The notes: a model not told the origin generated them from the letters alone. 14,654 nt of DNA from JAGVYE01 sp964502785 (GCA_964502785.1 CAZCXW010000032.1:1-14654), one strand, 5' to 3'; shown: positions 6,117 through 12,275, numbered from the stretch's first letter. Translations and numbers: made by a program.

Positions 6117-6461
6117 ATGAAATCAAAACCAGTTTTTCTCTATGTTACCGCTCCTTCAGAACAAGAAGCGGAGAAAATCTGCGTCATTCTTCTTCAAAAA
6201 AAGCTCGCGGCATGTGTGAATTACTTTCCAAACAAGAGCCAATATTTATGGAAAGGGAAATTGGAAAAAAGAAATGAATGGATTCTCATCATCAAAACAA
6301 TTGAACAAAAAATCTCTTTGCTGGAGAAAGAAATGAAGAGGATACATCCTTACAACATTCCGTGCATAACCAAAATTCATGTTAAGGTTAACGCTGAATA
6401 TGCATCTTGGCTAACCAAGGAAGTTGCATTAATTCAAATTTCTGAAGAAGATAGAGACTAA
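6117..6461 (+). CDS. cutA: CutA1-like trimeric protein
   Basis: A 114-residue member of the CutA1 family: small ferredoxin-like trimers linked genetically to divalent-metal tolerance in E. coli, with no settled biochemical role in archaea. Family signatures seen: VTAPSEQEAEKI (10-21), AACVN (31-35), YLWKGKLE (43-50), EWILIIKT (54-61) and HPYNIPCITKI (77-87). The last normally reads HPYE-x-PEI; here both family glutamates are replaced (Asn80 and Cys83), which may change any metal binding. It starts four bases after the argS stop without its own Shine-Dalgarno, so coupled translation is likely. Its last 74 bases overlap, antisense, the end of the membrane-protein gene at 6388. Confidence 0.9.
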   Translation: MKSKPVFLYVTAPSEQEAEKICVILLQKKLAACVNYFPNKSQYLWKGKLEKRNEWILIIKTIEQKISLLEKEMKRIHPYNIPCITKIHVKVNAEYASWLTKEVALIQISEEDRD

Positions 6462-6795
6462 AGATAATTTCAAATAACGAGCCGACTAAACTAACCAGAT
6501 TATAACCCTGCAAAATCGCTGTTGTCATTTCCCCTTGCACAGCCAGCCACACGCTGCTGAGCGTTGCCAATACAAAGAACAAAAGATGATAGATTGGAAG
6601 CACGAACGTAATTCTGGCTTTCCTTCGATACCAGAAATAAATCAGGGCAAGGATATTCACAACGAAAGAAATGAAAGCAATAACATCAAATATGATTGGA
6701 ACAGAAACACCTGCCAAATTCAAAAGGCCATCTAAAAAGCCTATCCCCCCGATGGCTAACGTGAAGAAAAAGTATTTTTTGAGGTAATCTGGCAT
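6388..6795 (-). CDS. Four-helix membrane protein, unrecognised
   Basis: A strongly hydrophobic 135-residue protein beginning MPDYLKKYFFF. Counting from that Met, membrane segments are near 8-30, 34-56, 62-86 and 99-119; a YRRKAR loop after helix 2 and a charged C terminus (LAKMHIQR) give inside-positive signals. An ATG four codons upstream (6807) is in frame, but the TATA-like AATATAAA on the minus strand (6818-6825) is centred 26-27 bases from the 6795 ATG, the spacing used by leaderless genes in this window, so I choose 6795. No enzymatic motif is seen. The 3' end runs 74 bases into the opposite strand of cutA; a long hydrophobic frame with its own promoter is unlikely by chance, and I take both genes as real. 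Role unknown. Confidence 0.65.
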   Translation of the reverse strand: MPDYLKKYFFFTLAIGGIGFLDGLLNLAGVSVPIIFDVIAFISFVVNILALIYFWYRRKARITFVLPIYHLLFFVLATLSSVWLAVQGEMTTAILQGYNLVSLVGSLFEIIFSLYLLQKFELMQLPWLAKMHIQR

Positions 6796-6817
6796 GCTTC
6801 CCAGCATTCTTCTTTGA

Positions 6818-6825
6818 TTTATATT
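6818..6825 (-). promoter_or_regulatory. TATA box for the four-helix membrane protein
   Basis: Minus-strand AATATAAA, 26-27 bases before the ATG at 6795 and only about 15 before the alternative ATG at 6807. This favours the inner start and a leaderless mRNA. Confidence 0.45.
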
Positions 6826-6897
6826 ATTTTCTGATTGGTTCAGACTTATCCTAAGCGAATGCTCTTTTCGACATTTTGCACGACATTAATAAGAACT

Positions 6898-7848
6898 TTA
6901 TCTTTTCTTTATCTTCGCCACAAAAAAGCCTTCTGTATCATTATCCTGCGGCCAAAGACGGATTGTATCTTTGATCCTTTGATCATACTGTTTTCCTTCA
7001 AATTTCAGAATGGGCTCTGATTTTTTCAAGCCAGATATTTTTACAGGTGCGATATCGGCATCTTGACAATTCTTCAGTAAATGGTCGACCACCCCTTCAT
7101 TCTCTTCAGGTTCAACGCTGCAGGTAGAATACACTAATTCTCCTCCAGACTTAAGATTCTGAAAAGCATTTGTGAGCAGTTCTTTTTGTTGTTTGGCTAA
7201 TTTTGTGATCATAAAAGGATTCCAGATTCTGATTGTTTTAAGGCTCTTGCGGATGGCTCCCGTCCCGCTGCAGGGAGCGTCAACGAGAATTTTGTCGAAC
7301 TGAAAGCCGTGAAAATTATTACCATTCATTAACGTAATAAGGACATTCGTTAAACCACTACGCTGAATGTTTAGTCCTAGCGATTGTAGACGTAGTCCTT
7401 TATAGTCATTAGCAATGAGGAGACCTTCACTATTCATCATCGCTCCCATTTGCGTGGTCTTGCTGCCTGGAGCGGCGCATAAATCAAGAATTAAATCACC
7501 TGGTTTTGGTTTTAAGATCAAAGGAGGAATCATTGATGCTGCTTCTTGCACATAAATTTTTCCTAAATGATGCTCCAGCAGATTGCCAACATCTCTTCTT
7601 TCTGGATGAGAAATCCAGAACCCTTCTTTGCACCATGGAATTTGCTCTAATTTCCAACCTTTTGCTTTAATACTCTTCTTAATTTCATGAATGGAACCAT
7701 GCAAGGTATTGATGCGAATACTGCGACGTAAAAAAGAAAGAGAATATCTCTTAAATTCTTCCCAATTGGTAAGCTGAGAATAACGTTGAATAAATTTCTC
7801 TTTAAATTCGATATTTTCTGAAGAGGGGATAGTTTCTAAGTTAGACAT
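6898..7848 (-). CDS. NOL1/NOP2/Sun family RNA cytosine-C5 methyltransferase (tRNA m5C type)
   Basis: Transfers a methyl group from S-adenosylmethionine to C5 of cytosine in RNA; characterised archaeal members modify tRNA. The 316-residue protein has the family RRSIRINTL segment at 41-49, YVQEAASMIPP (99-109), SAM motif I LDLCAAPGSKTTQM (121-134), and motif IV DAPCSGTGAIR (190-200) with Cys193. Motif VI is YSTCSVEPEENEGVV (240-254), with Cys243 the expected nucleophile. The C terminus ends in the usual TEGFFVAKIKK. There is no separate PUA or NusB domain, as expected for archaeal short forms. The position modified cannot be told from sequence. A minus-strand TATA box (7870-7877) sits 25-26 bases before the ATG in the 36-base gap behind the GNAT gene, so this gene has its own leaderless promoter. 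Confidence 0.92.
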   Translation of the reverse strand: MSNLETIPSSENIEFKEKFIQRYSQLTNWEEFKRYSLSFLRRSIRINTLHGSIHEIKKSIKAKGWKLEQIPWCKEGFWISHPERRDVGNLLEHHLGKIYVQEAASMIPPLILKPKPGDLILDLCAAPGSKTTQMGAMMNSEGLLIANDYKGLRLQSLGLNIQRSGLTNVLITLMNGNNFHGFQFDKILVDAPCSGTGAIRKSLKTIRIWNPFMITKLAKQQKELLTNAFQNLKSGGELVYSTCSVEPEENEGVVDHLLKNCQDADIAPVKISGLKKSEPILKFEGKQYDQRIKDTIRLWPQDNDTEGFFVAKIKKR

Positions 7849-7869
7849 ATTGCTGCTAAAATAGAATTG

Positions 7870-7877
7870 ATTTAAAT
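7870..7877 (-). promoter_or_regulatory. TATA box for the RNA m5C methyltransferase
   Basis: The palindromic ATTTAAAT is centred 25-26 bases upstream of the minus-strand ATG at 7848, inside the 36-base intergenic gap. Confidence 0.5.
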
Positions 7878-7884
7878 AGCTTCC

Positions 7885-8352
7885 TTACTCTATCGGCAAT
7901 GATTTCCCAAACACAAAACATTTCTCGCCCCAGCGATAGTGATGCATAAGAACGCCTTCTTTTTTATACCCTTGTTTTTCGTAGAAAGAGATTCCTTCTT
8001 CGCTTTCTGCTATCGTTAACTCTACTTTTGCGGTAGTTGCTTCATGAATTATACGTGTCTCGGCTTCCCTTATTAGTTCTTGGCCAATACGCTCTGATTC
8101 AAAGGCAATGTGGCGAAACTTCCATCGCTGATGCGAACCGTCTCTGTTTGTTCCTGCTTTCACAAGAATTAATGCGCCTTTGATTAGATTTCCTTCTTCA
8201 TAGATTAAGATTTCACGTTCAATCGCTTCTTTTCGCAGATAGGCCACAACGATATCCTGCTCGCGTTGAAAGATTGTATGAACTTTAAAAAAAGCAGAAT
8301 ATAAAGAAGCCAATTGCAGATAATCTTTTTCTTCAACGAGACGAATAGGCAT
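7885..8352 (-). CDS. GNAT-family N-acetyltransferase
   Basis: A 155-residue protein of the Gcn5-related acetyltransferase fold, which moves an acetyl group from acetyl-CoA to an amine. Seen: the N-terminal strand-helix MPIRLVEEKDYLQLASLY, the central strands ILIYEEGNLIKGALILVKAG (48-67), a weakened acetyl-CoA loop before helix 3 (SERIGQELIREAE, 86-98, keeping one glycine of the usual Q/RxxGxG/A), VELTIAES (110-117), and the hallmark ISFYEKQGYKKEGVL near the C terminus (121-135). The substrate is not predictable and might be a small molecule or a protein N terminus. The start ATG is supported by a minus-strand TATA box at 8376-8383, giving a leaderless mRNA. It is divergent from the malate dehydrogenase gene, with 86 bases between. 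Confidence 0.88.
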   Translation of the reverse strand: MPIRLVEEKDYLQLASLYSAFFKVHTIFQREQDIVVAYLRKEAIEREILIYEEGNLIKGALILVKAGTNRDGSHQRWKFRHIAFESERIGQELIREAETRIIHEATTAKVELTIAESEEGISFYEKQGYKKEGVLMHHYRWGEKCFVFGKSLPIE

Positions 8353-8375
8353 TTTTGGAACTAGTGTTAATAGAG

Positions 8376-8383
8376 TTTAAAAA
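8376..8383 (-). promoter_or_regulatory. TATA box for the GNAT gene
   Basis: Minus-strand TTTTTAAA centred 27-28 bases before the ATG at 8352; predicts a leaderless mRNA. Confidence 0.5.
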
Positions 8384-8404
8384 GATTCCTTTGGAACATC
8401 ATAA

Positions 8405-8413
8405 AAATTATAA
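8405..8413 (+). promoter_or_regulatory. TATA-like box for the malate dehydrogenase-gapdh unit
   Basis: AAATTATAA centred 30 bases before the ATG at 8439, so the start is predicted near 8435. An out-of-frame ATG at 8429 followed by a stop after five codons lies upstream of that predicted start. Confidence 0.4.
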
Positions 8414-8438
8414 CTGAACGGAAAAATTATGGATAAAA

Positions 8439-9353
8439 ATGTCTAAAATTTCTCTTATCGGTGCGGGCAATCTAGGCGCTTCTATTGCGTATGAAATTGC
8501 GCGTCGAGATATTGTAGAGGAAATAGTTCTAATCGATATCCTGCCTGATTTGGCTCTAGGACAGGCGGCGGATATTCAGCATGCTATCGTCAGCCGAAGT
8601 AAAACGCACGTGCACAGCGGCAGTTACGAAGATCTGGTCAATTCTAAGATAATTATTATCACAGCTGGAAAACCACGCACGGCAGAGATGAAAGACCGCT
8701 TGCAGCTGGCTGAAATAAACATCAAAATCATGAGTTCCATCGCTAATGAAATTAAGAAATATGCACGTGAGAGCATAATTATCACGCTGACAAACCCGAT
8801 GGATGTCATCAATCGTTATCTGTTTGCCCAAGGATTTAACCGCTTTAAAGTCATCGGCTCTGGCGGAGAACTTGATTCGGCACGTTTCCGGGTAGTGCTA
8901 GGAGAACTGTCAGAAGGCTTTATTCTCGGTGAACATGGAGAAAATCAAGTGCCATTGTTTAGCAAACTAATGATTGATAATCAAAAACAGAACTTTTCTG
9001 AAGAAGAACAAGAAGCCCTCCAAGAAAAAATAAGAAAAGTTGCTCTTGAAGTCATCGAGAAAAAAGGGGCAACTATCTTTGCTCCTGCCATGCATACAGC
9101 AGAAATGGTGCAAGTGATAATAAAAGATGAAATGAAACGCCTGATTTGTTCCATTAATTTGCAAGGGGAATATGGATTGCAAGACGTTTCTCTAGGTGTT
9201 CCCGTAATCTTAGGTAAAAATGGTGTCGAAAGAATTGAGGAATGGAGCCTTAATGCTGAGGAAATAGAAAAATTACATATGGCGGGAGAAAAATTACAAG
9301 CATTCTACCGTGAAGTTAGTACGACGCATCAGGAAAAGTTATTTAAACAATAA
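8439..9353 (+). CDS. mdh: NAD-dependent malate dehydrogenase (LDH/MDH family)
   Basis: A 304-residue two-domain dehydrogenase, read as interconverting malate and oxaloacetate with NAD(H). Seen: the dinucleotide motif GAGNLGAS at 8-15; Asp33 in LIDIL, which favours NAD over NADP; TNPMD at 118-122; GELDSARFR at 143-151 with Asp146 and the carboxylate-binding Arg149; and catalytic His166 in GEHGENQVP. The residue that separates the two activities is Arg80 in AGKPR, as in malate dehydrogenases (lactate dehydrogenases have Gln). The mobile loop is unusual: instead of KPGM-(S/T)-R it reads TAEMKDR, so the second loop arginine (Arg87) is one residue further along than usual. A related 2-hydroxyacid substrate is therefore possible. 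Gapdh follows 36 bases later with a Shine-Dalgarno but no clear TATA box, suggesting one transcript. Confidence 0.85.
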   Translation: MSKISLIGAGNLGASIAYEIARRDIVEEIVLIDILPDLALGQAADIQHAIVSRSKTHVHSGSYEDLVNSKIIIITAGKPRTAEMKDRLQLAEINIKIMSSIANEIKKYARESIIITLTNPMDVINRYLFAQGFNRFKVIGSGGELDSARFRVVLGELSEGFILGEHGENQVPLFSKLMIDNQKQNFSEEEQEALQEKIRKVALEVIEKKGATIFAPAMHTAEMVQVIIKDEMKRLICSINLQGEYGLQDVSLGVPVILGKNGVERIEEWSLNAEEIEKLHMAGEKLQAFYREVSTTHQEKLFKQ

Positions 9354-9376
9354 ACCTTTAGTTCTCCCATTAAAGA

Positions 9377-9382
9377 GAGGTG
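9377..9382 (+). promoter_or_regulatory. Shine-Dalgarno of gap
   Basis: GAGGTG, seven bases before the ATG. It is one of the few strong ribosome binding sites in the window and consistent with an internal operon gene rather than a leaderless one. Confidence 0.7.
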
Positions 9383-9389
9383 CATCTTC

Positions 9390-10385
9390 ATGGTTATCAA
9401 TGTAGCCATTAACGGCTTTGGCAGAATTGGCAGGATGGTTTTTCGCGCAGGTTATAAAGATAAGCTCATTAATTTTGTCGCAATTAACGATTTAACGGAT
9501 ACAAAAACATTAGCGCACCTTCTTAAGTATGATTCCGTGCACAAGATTTTTCATGAGAACGTTTCTGCCACGCCAAAAGAACTCGTTGTTGGGAAAAAAA
9601 AGATCTCCGTCTTCGCGCAGAAAGACCCTTCCCTGCTTCCATGGAAAGACCTGAAAATTGATGTTGTTGTTGAATCTACTGGTTTTTTTCTTACACGAGA
9701 ATCTGCTTCCATTCATCTTAAAGCAGGAGCGCGAAAAGTCCTTCTCAGCGCCGATGCCAAGGATGATGATATCAAAACAATAATTAAAGGAGTAAATGAA
9801 GATACTTATAACCAAAAGCAGGATCAGATCATCTCCAATGCTTCCTGCACTTCGAATTGCACTGCCCCCATGGTTAAAGCCGTGCATGATACGTGGAGCA
9901 TAGAAAATGCTTTCTTTACCACCACTCACGCTTATACTGCTACACAAAAATTGCATGATGCTCCCGATAAAGATTTAAGGAATGCGCGAGCTGCTGCCAT
10001 AAATATTATCCCCCATCCCAGTGGAGCTGCGCAAGCTGTTCCTTTGACTATTCCTGCGCTGCAAGGGCATCTTGATGGTATGGCTTTACGTGTTCCTATT
10101 ATTGATGGCTCAGTAACGATACTTACTGCTTCAGTAAAAAGAAAAACAACTCCGGAAGAAGTAAATAATCAATTCAAGAAACTCTCTTTAGGAAAATTAA
10201 AAGGGATTATTGAATACAGTTCTCTCCCATTGGTAAGCTCGGATATTGTAGGAAATCCTCACTCCTGCATCTTTGACAGCGAATTCACCAAAGTTTCCGG
10301 AAATTTAATCCAAATTATGGGATGGTATGACAATGAATGGGGATATAGCAATAGAATTGTGGACTTGATTAAGTTGATGGGGTAA
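9390..10385 (+). CDS. gap: Glyceraldehyde-3-phosphate dehydrogenase, bacterial-type (class I)
   Basis: Oxidises glyceraldehyde 3-phosphate with NAD and phosphate to 1,3-bisphosphoglycerate. The 331-residue sequence is of the bacterial/eukaryotic class, not the class II archaeal enzyme: INGFGRIGR at 7-15, INDLTD (32-37) with an aspartate typical of NAD use, the catalytic segment SNASCTSNC with Cys153, His180 in THAYTATQ, GWYDNEWGYSNR near the C terminus. The phosphate-binding segment is unusual: IIPHPSGAAQAVP (206-218) replaces the common IIPTSTGAAKAVG, and KLHDAPDKDLRNARAAA replaces RLLDLPHKDLR-like sequence. Translation starts at a good GAGGTG (9377-9382), seven bases before the ATG. Its position 36 bases after the malate dehydrogenase gene suggests an operon. 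A short hairpin follows at 10388. Confidence 0.93.
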   Translation: MVINVAINGFGRIGRMVFRAGYKDKLINFVAINDLTDTKTLAHLLKYDSVHKIFHENVSATPKELVVGKKKISVFAQKDPSLLPWKDLKIDVVVESTGFFLTRESASIHLKAGARKVLLSADAKDDDIKTIIKGVNEDTYNQKQDQIISNASCTSNCTAPMVKAVHDTWSIENAFFTTTHAYTATQKLHDAPDKDLRNARAAAINIIPHPSGAAQAVPLTIPALQGHLDGMALRVPIIDGSVTILTASVKRKTTPEEVNNQFKKLSLGKLKGIIEYSSLPLVSSDIVGNPHSCIFDSEFTKVSGNLIQIMGWYDNEWGYSNRIVDLIKLMG

Positions 10386-10387
10386 AT

Positions 10388-10407
10388 CTCTTTTCCACTC
10401 AAAAGAG
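10388..10407. terminator. Short hairpin after gap
   Basis: CTCTTTT (10388-10394) and AAAAGAG (10401-10407) pair perfectly around a six-base loop directly after the gap stop and just before the next promoter. It could help end the dehydrogenase transcript; there is no following T run, so this is only a possibility. Confidence 0.35.
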
Positions 10408-10412
10408 TAATC

Positions 10413-10420
10413 TTTATAAA
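10413..10420 (+). promoter_or_regulatory. TATA box for the 126-residue membrane protein
   Basis: TTTATAAA, within a 16-base sequence identical to that at 368-383 before the endonuclease gene. It predicts a start near 10442 and a leader of about 22 bases containing GAGGTGA (10451-10457). Confidence 0.6.
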
Positions 10421-10464
10421 CTTCTTTTGTTTACTACAATATCTAAGTAAGAGGTGATAGGATT

Positions 10465-10845
10465 ATGGCGAAGAGAATCAAAGCCGTTAGTTCAGGTAGC
10501 AAAACAAAAATCGAAATTCATCGTGTAGCTCATTATGCTTTTTTTGTAGGATTATTATTAGCGATTGTTGCTGGGCTTTTCCGTAATTTAGTGGGGCCGA
10601 GAGTTCTTGTTACGAGTTTGGTCATTCTTGGTTTCTTGGTTGGGCTTTTCAACCTTACAGCGAAAGAAACGGAGCCATTCCTTGTTGCGTCCATCGCTTT
10701 GATGCTCGCTGGCATTGTTAATTTGGGGTTGATTCCTGGAGTAGGACTCTACTTACGATCAATTCTAAGCAACATTGTCATCTTTGTTGTTCCTGGCGCA
10801 ATTATTGTCGGCTTGAAAGCGATATGGAAACTGGCTTCTGATTAA
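10465..10845 (+). CDS. Small four-helix membrane protein, unrecognised
   Basis: A 126-residue protein with a basic, lysine-rich N terminus (MAKRIKAVSSGSKTKIEIHR), which would stay inside the cell, followed by hydrophobic segments near 22-40, 46-64, 71-92 and 99-120. Glycine and proline are frequent in the loops (VGPRV, IPGVG, VPGAI). No catalytic motif is visible. The start is clear: GAGGTGA lies at 10451-10457 and a consensus TATA box at 10413. Strong promoter plus strong Shine-Dalgarno suggests good expression. After the stop a T-rich run (10850-10857) may end transcription. The family is not one I can name. Confidence 0.75.
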   Translation: MAKRIKAVSSGSKTKIEIHRVAHYAFFVGLLLAIVAGLFRNLVGPRVLVTSLVILGFLVGLFNLTAKETEPFLVASIALMLAGIVNLGLIPGVGLYLRSILSNIVIFVVPGAIIVGLKAIWKLASD

Positions 10846-10863
10846 ATTTTTCTTTTCATAATC

Positions 10864-10870
10864 TTTTTAA
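10864..10870 (+). promoter_or_regulatory. TATA-like box for the zinc-ribbon microprotein
   Basis: TTTTTAA preceded by ATAATC, the same upstream context as the boxes at 373 and 10413. Transcription would start near 10893, about 15 bases before the ATG, and an AGAGGA lies at 10899-10904. Confidence 0.45.
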
Positions 10871-10907
10871 GGAGCGTCTATAATTCTGTTTCTTCAAAAG
10901 AGGAACC

Positions 10908-11021
10908 ATGAACTGTCAACCGCAAGAATGTTCTAACTGCAAAAGTGCCGTATTAGCCTGTTCTTTTCCAGGGATGAAAAGGATGTATTGTCCATTTTGT
11001 AGAGGTTCATTACAAACATAA
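10908..11021 (+). CDS. 37-residue zinc-ribbon microprotein
   Basis: A short frame from ATG 10908 to TAA 11019-11021. It encodes two CxxC knuckles: CSNC at 8-11 and CPFC at 28-31, plus Cys3 and Cys18. Two CxxC pairs 16 residues apart are the pattern of a single-zinc ribbon, here making up nearly the whole protein. It has its own promoter-like box (10864) and a purine-rich AGAGGA just before the ATG. A T-run (11022-11026) follows the stop. Such mini-ribbons often bind nucleic acid or ribosomes, but the partner is unknown here. Four of its six cysteines fall in two exact CxxC pairs, which makes a chance frame unlikely. Confidence 0.65.
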   Translation: MNCQPQECSNCKSAVLACSFPGMKRMYCPFCRGSLQT

Positions 11022-11086
11022 TTTTTCTCTTTACTCAGCATAGTGATGAGGATCAATCAACCAGTTATTGCATCCTGATAAAATTA

Positions 11087-11482
11087 CTACCCTAACTTTT
11101 CGTCGATCTCCTTCGCTACTTCCTGTAGATCAGCAAACATGTTTTCAAGGTCATTGCGCAGGTCTTCCACTACTTTTTGCAGCCGATTCTCACGGAGCAA
11201 GTATCCTTCTTTTTCATGAACGACAATTCCCGCATCCATTAATTTAGAGAGATGATGCACGACTGTGCCTCGCGATAAATGAAGACGATTGGCAATATCA
11301 TCGGAAGATAACGTTTCGTTCTTCCGCGCCTCGCGAACAAGGGTAATAAATACTCGAAAACAACTGCTGTCCCGATCCCGTAAACCAAATAACCCCAGAG
11401 AATTGCCTAGCCATTGCAGTTCTTCGTTGATGTTTTCACCTTCGCTGCGGCGAATTTTGACCATCGTCACTCGATACGCCAT
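11087..11482 (-). CDS. Winged helix-turn-helix transcription regulator, candidate controller of grpE-dnaK
   Basis: A 131-residue DNA-binding protein of the ArsR/MarR-like winged-helix kind. The core is LSSDDIANRLHLSRGTVVHHL (58-78), with recognition helix SRGTVVHHLSKL, then the wing AGIVVHEKEGYLLRE (84-98) and a C-terminal helix (about 99-131) rich in charged residues that probably forms the dimer coiled coil. The N-terminal 40 residues include a LFGLRDRDSSCFRVF segment. The gene is transcribed away from grpE-dnaK with a 195-base gap between; divergent placement suggests it controls the chaperone genes, as the winged-helix Phr regulator controls heat-shock genes in Pyrococcus, though orthology is not claimed. 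The ATG at 11482 is about 27 bases from a minus-strand TTTAAAAA box (leaderless). Confidence 0.82.
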   Translation of the reverse strand: MAYRVTMVKIRRSEGENINEELQWLGNSLGLFGLRDRDSSCFRVFITLVREARKNETLSSDDIANRLHLSRGTVVHHLSKLMDAGIVVHEKEGYLLRENRLQKVVEDLRNDLENMFADLQEVAKEIDEKLG

Positions 11483-11504
11483 ATTCCCTTAGTAAAGTAT
11501 TGTT

Positions 11505-11513
11505 TTTTTTAAA
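11505..11513 (-). promoter_or_regulatory. TATA-like box for the winged-HTH gene
   Basis: Minus-strand TTTAAAAAA, centred about 27 bases before the ATG at 11482. It lies about 25 bases from the opposing grpE promoter, so the two may compete. Confidence 0.4.
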
Positions 11514-11537
11514 CCTTTGCCCTTTTTTTCCACAATA

Positions 11538-11547
11538 TTTATATATA
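11538..11547 (+). promoter_or_regulatory. TATA box for grpE-dnaK
   Basis: TTTATATATA centred at about 11542, which predicts a transcription start near 11568. The grpE ATG is 110 bases further on, so this transcript would have an unusually long leader for this window. Confidence 0.55.
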
Positions 11548-11567
11548 GGAGCCATTTTAGATAGACT

Positions 11568-11676
11568 ATGTTCACTTTAAATAAACCAAAGTGATGCACA
11601 AACACAACTTAACTATGGAAAGAATAAGGACACTTGGAACATGGCGAAACGAGGTGAAATAAATTTTTTAATTTAA
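11568..11676 (+). other. grpE leader region with three short upstream ORFs
   Basis: Three ATG-started mini-frames lie between the predicted transcript start and grpE. The first encodes MFTLNKPK (11568-11594), starts about 26 bases after the TATA centre, so it would be leaderless, and coincides with an inverted repeat. The second encodes MERIRTLGTWRNEVK (11614-11661). The third encodes MAKRGEINFLI (11641-11676), its TAA ending one base before the grpE ATG. A GAGGTGA at 11651-11657 is 20 bases from the grpE start, too far for normal use. They may regulate translation or be chance. Confidence 0.35.
11572..11594. promoter_or_regulatory. Inverted repeat, candidate operator at the grpE-dnaK start site
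   Basis: TCACTTT (11572-11578) and AAAGTGA (11588-11594) are perfect inverted arms separated by nine bases, so their centres are 16 bases apart. The element begins just after the predicted transcription start, where a bound repressor would block RNA polymerase. The adjacent divergent winged-HTH protein is the natural candidate ligand. Confidence 0.45.
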
Positions 11677-11677
11677 A

Positions 11678-12268
11678 ATGAAACAGGCGACGAATTCAAA
11701 AGAAAAAAAGCGGGAGAGCGAAGAGAAGATACCCCCTGAAGAAAAAATGATGCCAGAGAAAGAATCTTCTCCAGAGATGTCCACTGAAAACTTAGAAAAA
11801 GATCCGGTTGCGGAAATGAAAGAGCTTTTGCAAAGAACGCAGGCTAATTTTGAAAATTACCGCAAGCAAAATGAAAAACGGATGGTGGAGTTGGAAAAAT
11901 TTGCCGCGCGGAGAATCATTTTAGATATTTTGCCGATTATGGATAATTTACAACTGGCGCTGCGGAATGCACCTCAAAATGAAGAATTTGTGAAAGGAGT
12001 GGAGTTAATATATCAACAGCTGCTGGCTCTTTTAGATAAGTATGAGATTAAAATTATGGAAACGGTGGGAAAAAAGTATGACCCTTATTATCATGAAGCA
12101 CTGCTTAAAATTCCTTCTGAAGAATCGGAAGGAATAATTATTGAAGAATTCCAGAAAGGCTACATCCTTCATGGTTCCGTTTTAAGACATGCGCGCGTGA
12201 AAATAAGCGCAGGAAAAAAGGAAAGACAAAATAACATTGATGAAAAAAATGAAACAAAAACAATTTGA
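11678..12268 (+). CDS. grpE: GrpE, nucleotide exchange factor of DnaK
   Basis: Releases ADP from DnaK so that substrate proteins can leave; acts as a cytoplasmic dimer. The 196-residue protein has a charged, disordered first 45 residues, then a long coiled-coil helix (about 45-80, ELLQRTQANFENYRKQNEKR), the four-helix bundle region (ILDILPIMDNLQLAL, 81-95), and the C-terminal beta domain with KYDPYYHEALLKIPS (133-147) and the GrpE signature GYILHGSVLRHARVKIS (161-177). The stop overlaps the upstream part of the dnaK reading frame; dnaK's preferred start is 23 bases later, so the two are one operon. The ATG follows TAA-A of a mini-frame and has no close Shine-Dalgarno. No DnaJ gene is present in the window after dnaK. 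Confidence 0.93.
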   Translation: MKQATNSKEKKRESEEKIPPEEKMMPEKESSPEMSTENLEKDPVAEMKELLQRTQANFENYRKQNEKRMVELEKFAARRIILDILPIMDNLQLALRNAPQNEEFVKGVELIYQQLLALLDKYEIKIMETVGKKYDPYYHEALLKIPSEESEGIIIEEFQKGYILHGSVLRHARVKISAGKKERQNNIDEKNETKTI

Positions 12269-12275
12269 TATTAAT

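Noticed and set aside
6796..6807. ATG at 6807 as the start of the four-helix membrane protein
   Set aside because: The TATA-like box would be only about 15 bases away; the ATG at 6795 has proper spacing.
8429..8446. ATG at 8429 as the malate dehydrogenase start
   Set aside because: It is out of frame and stops after five codons; the predicted transcript start is probably downstream of it.
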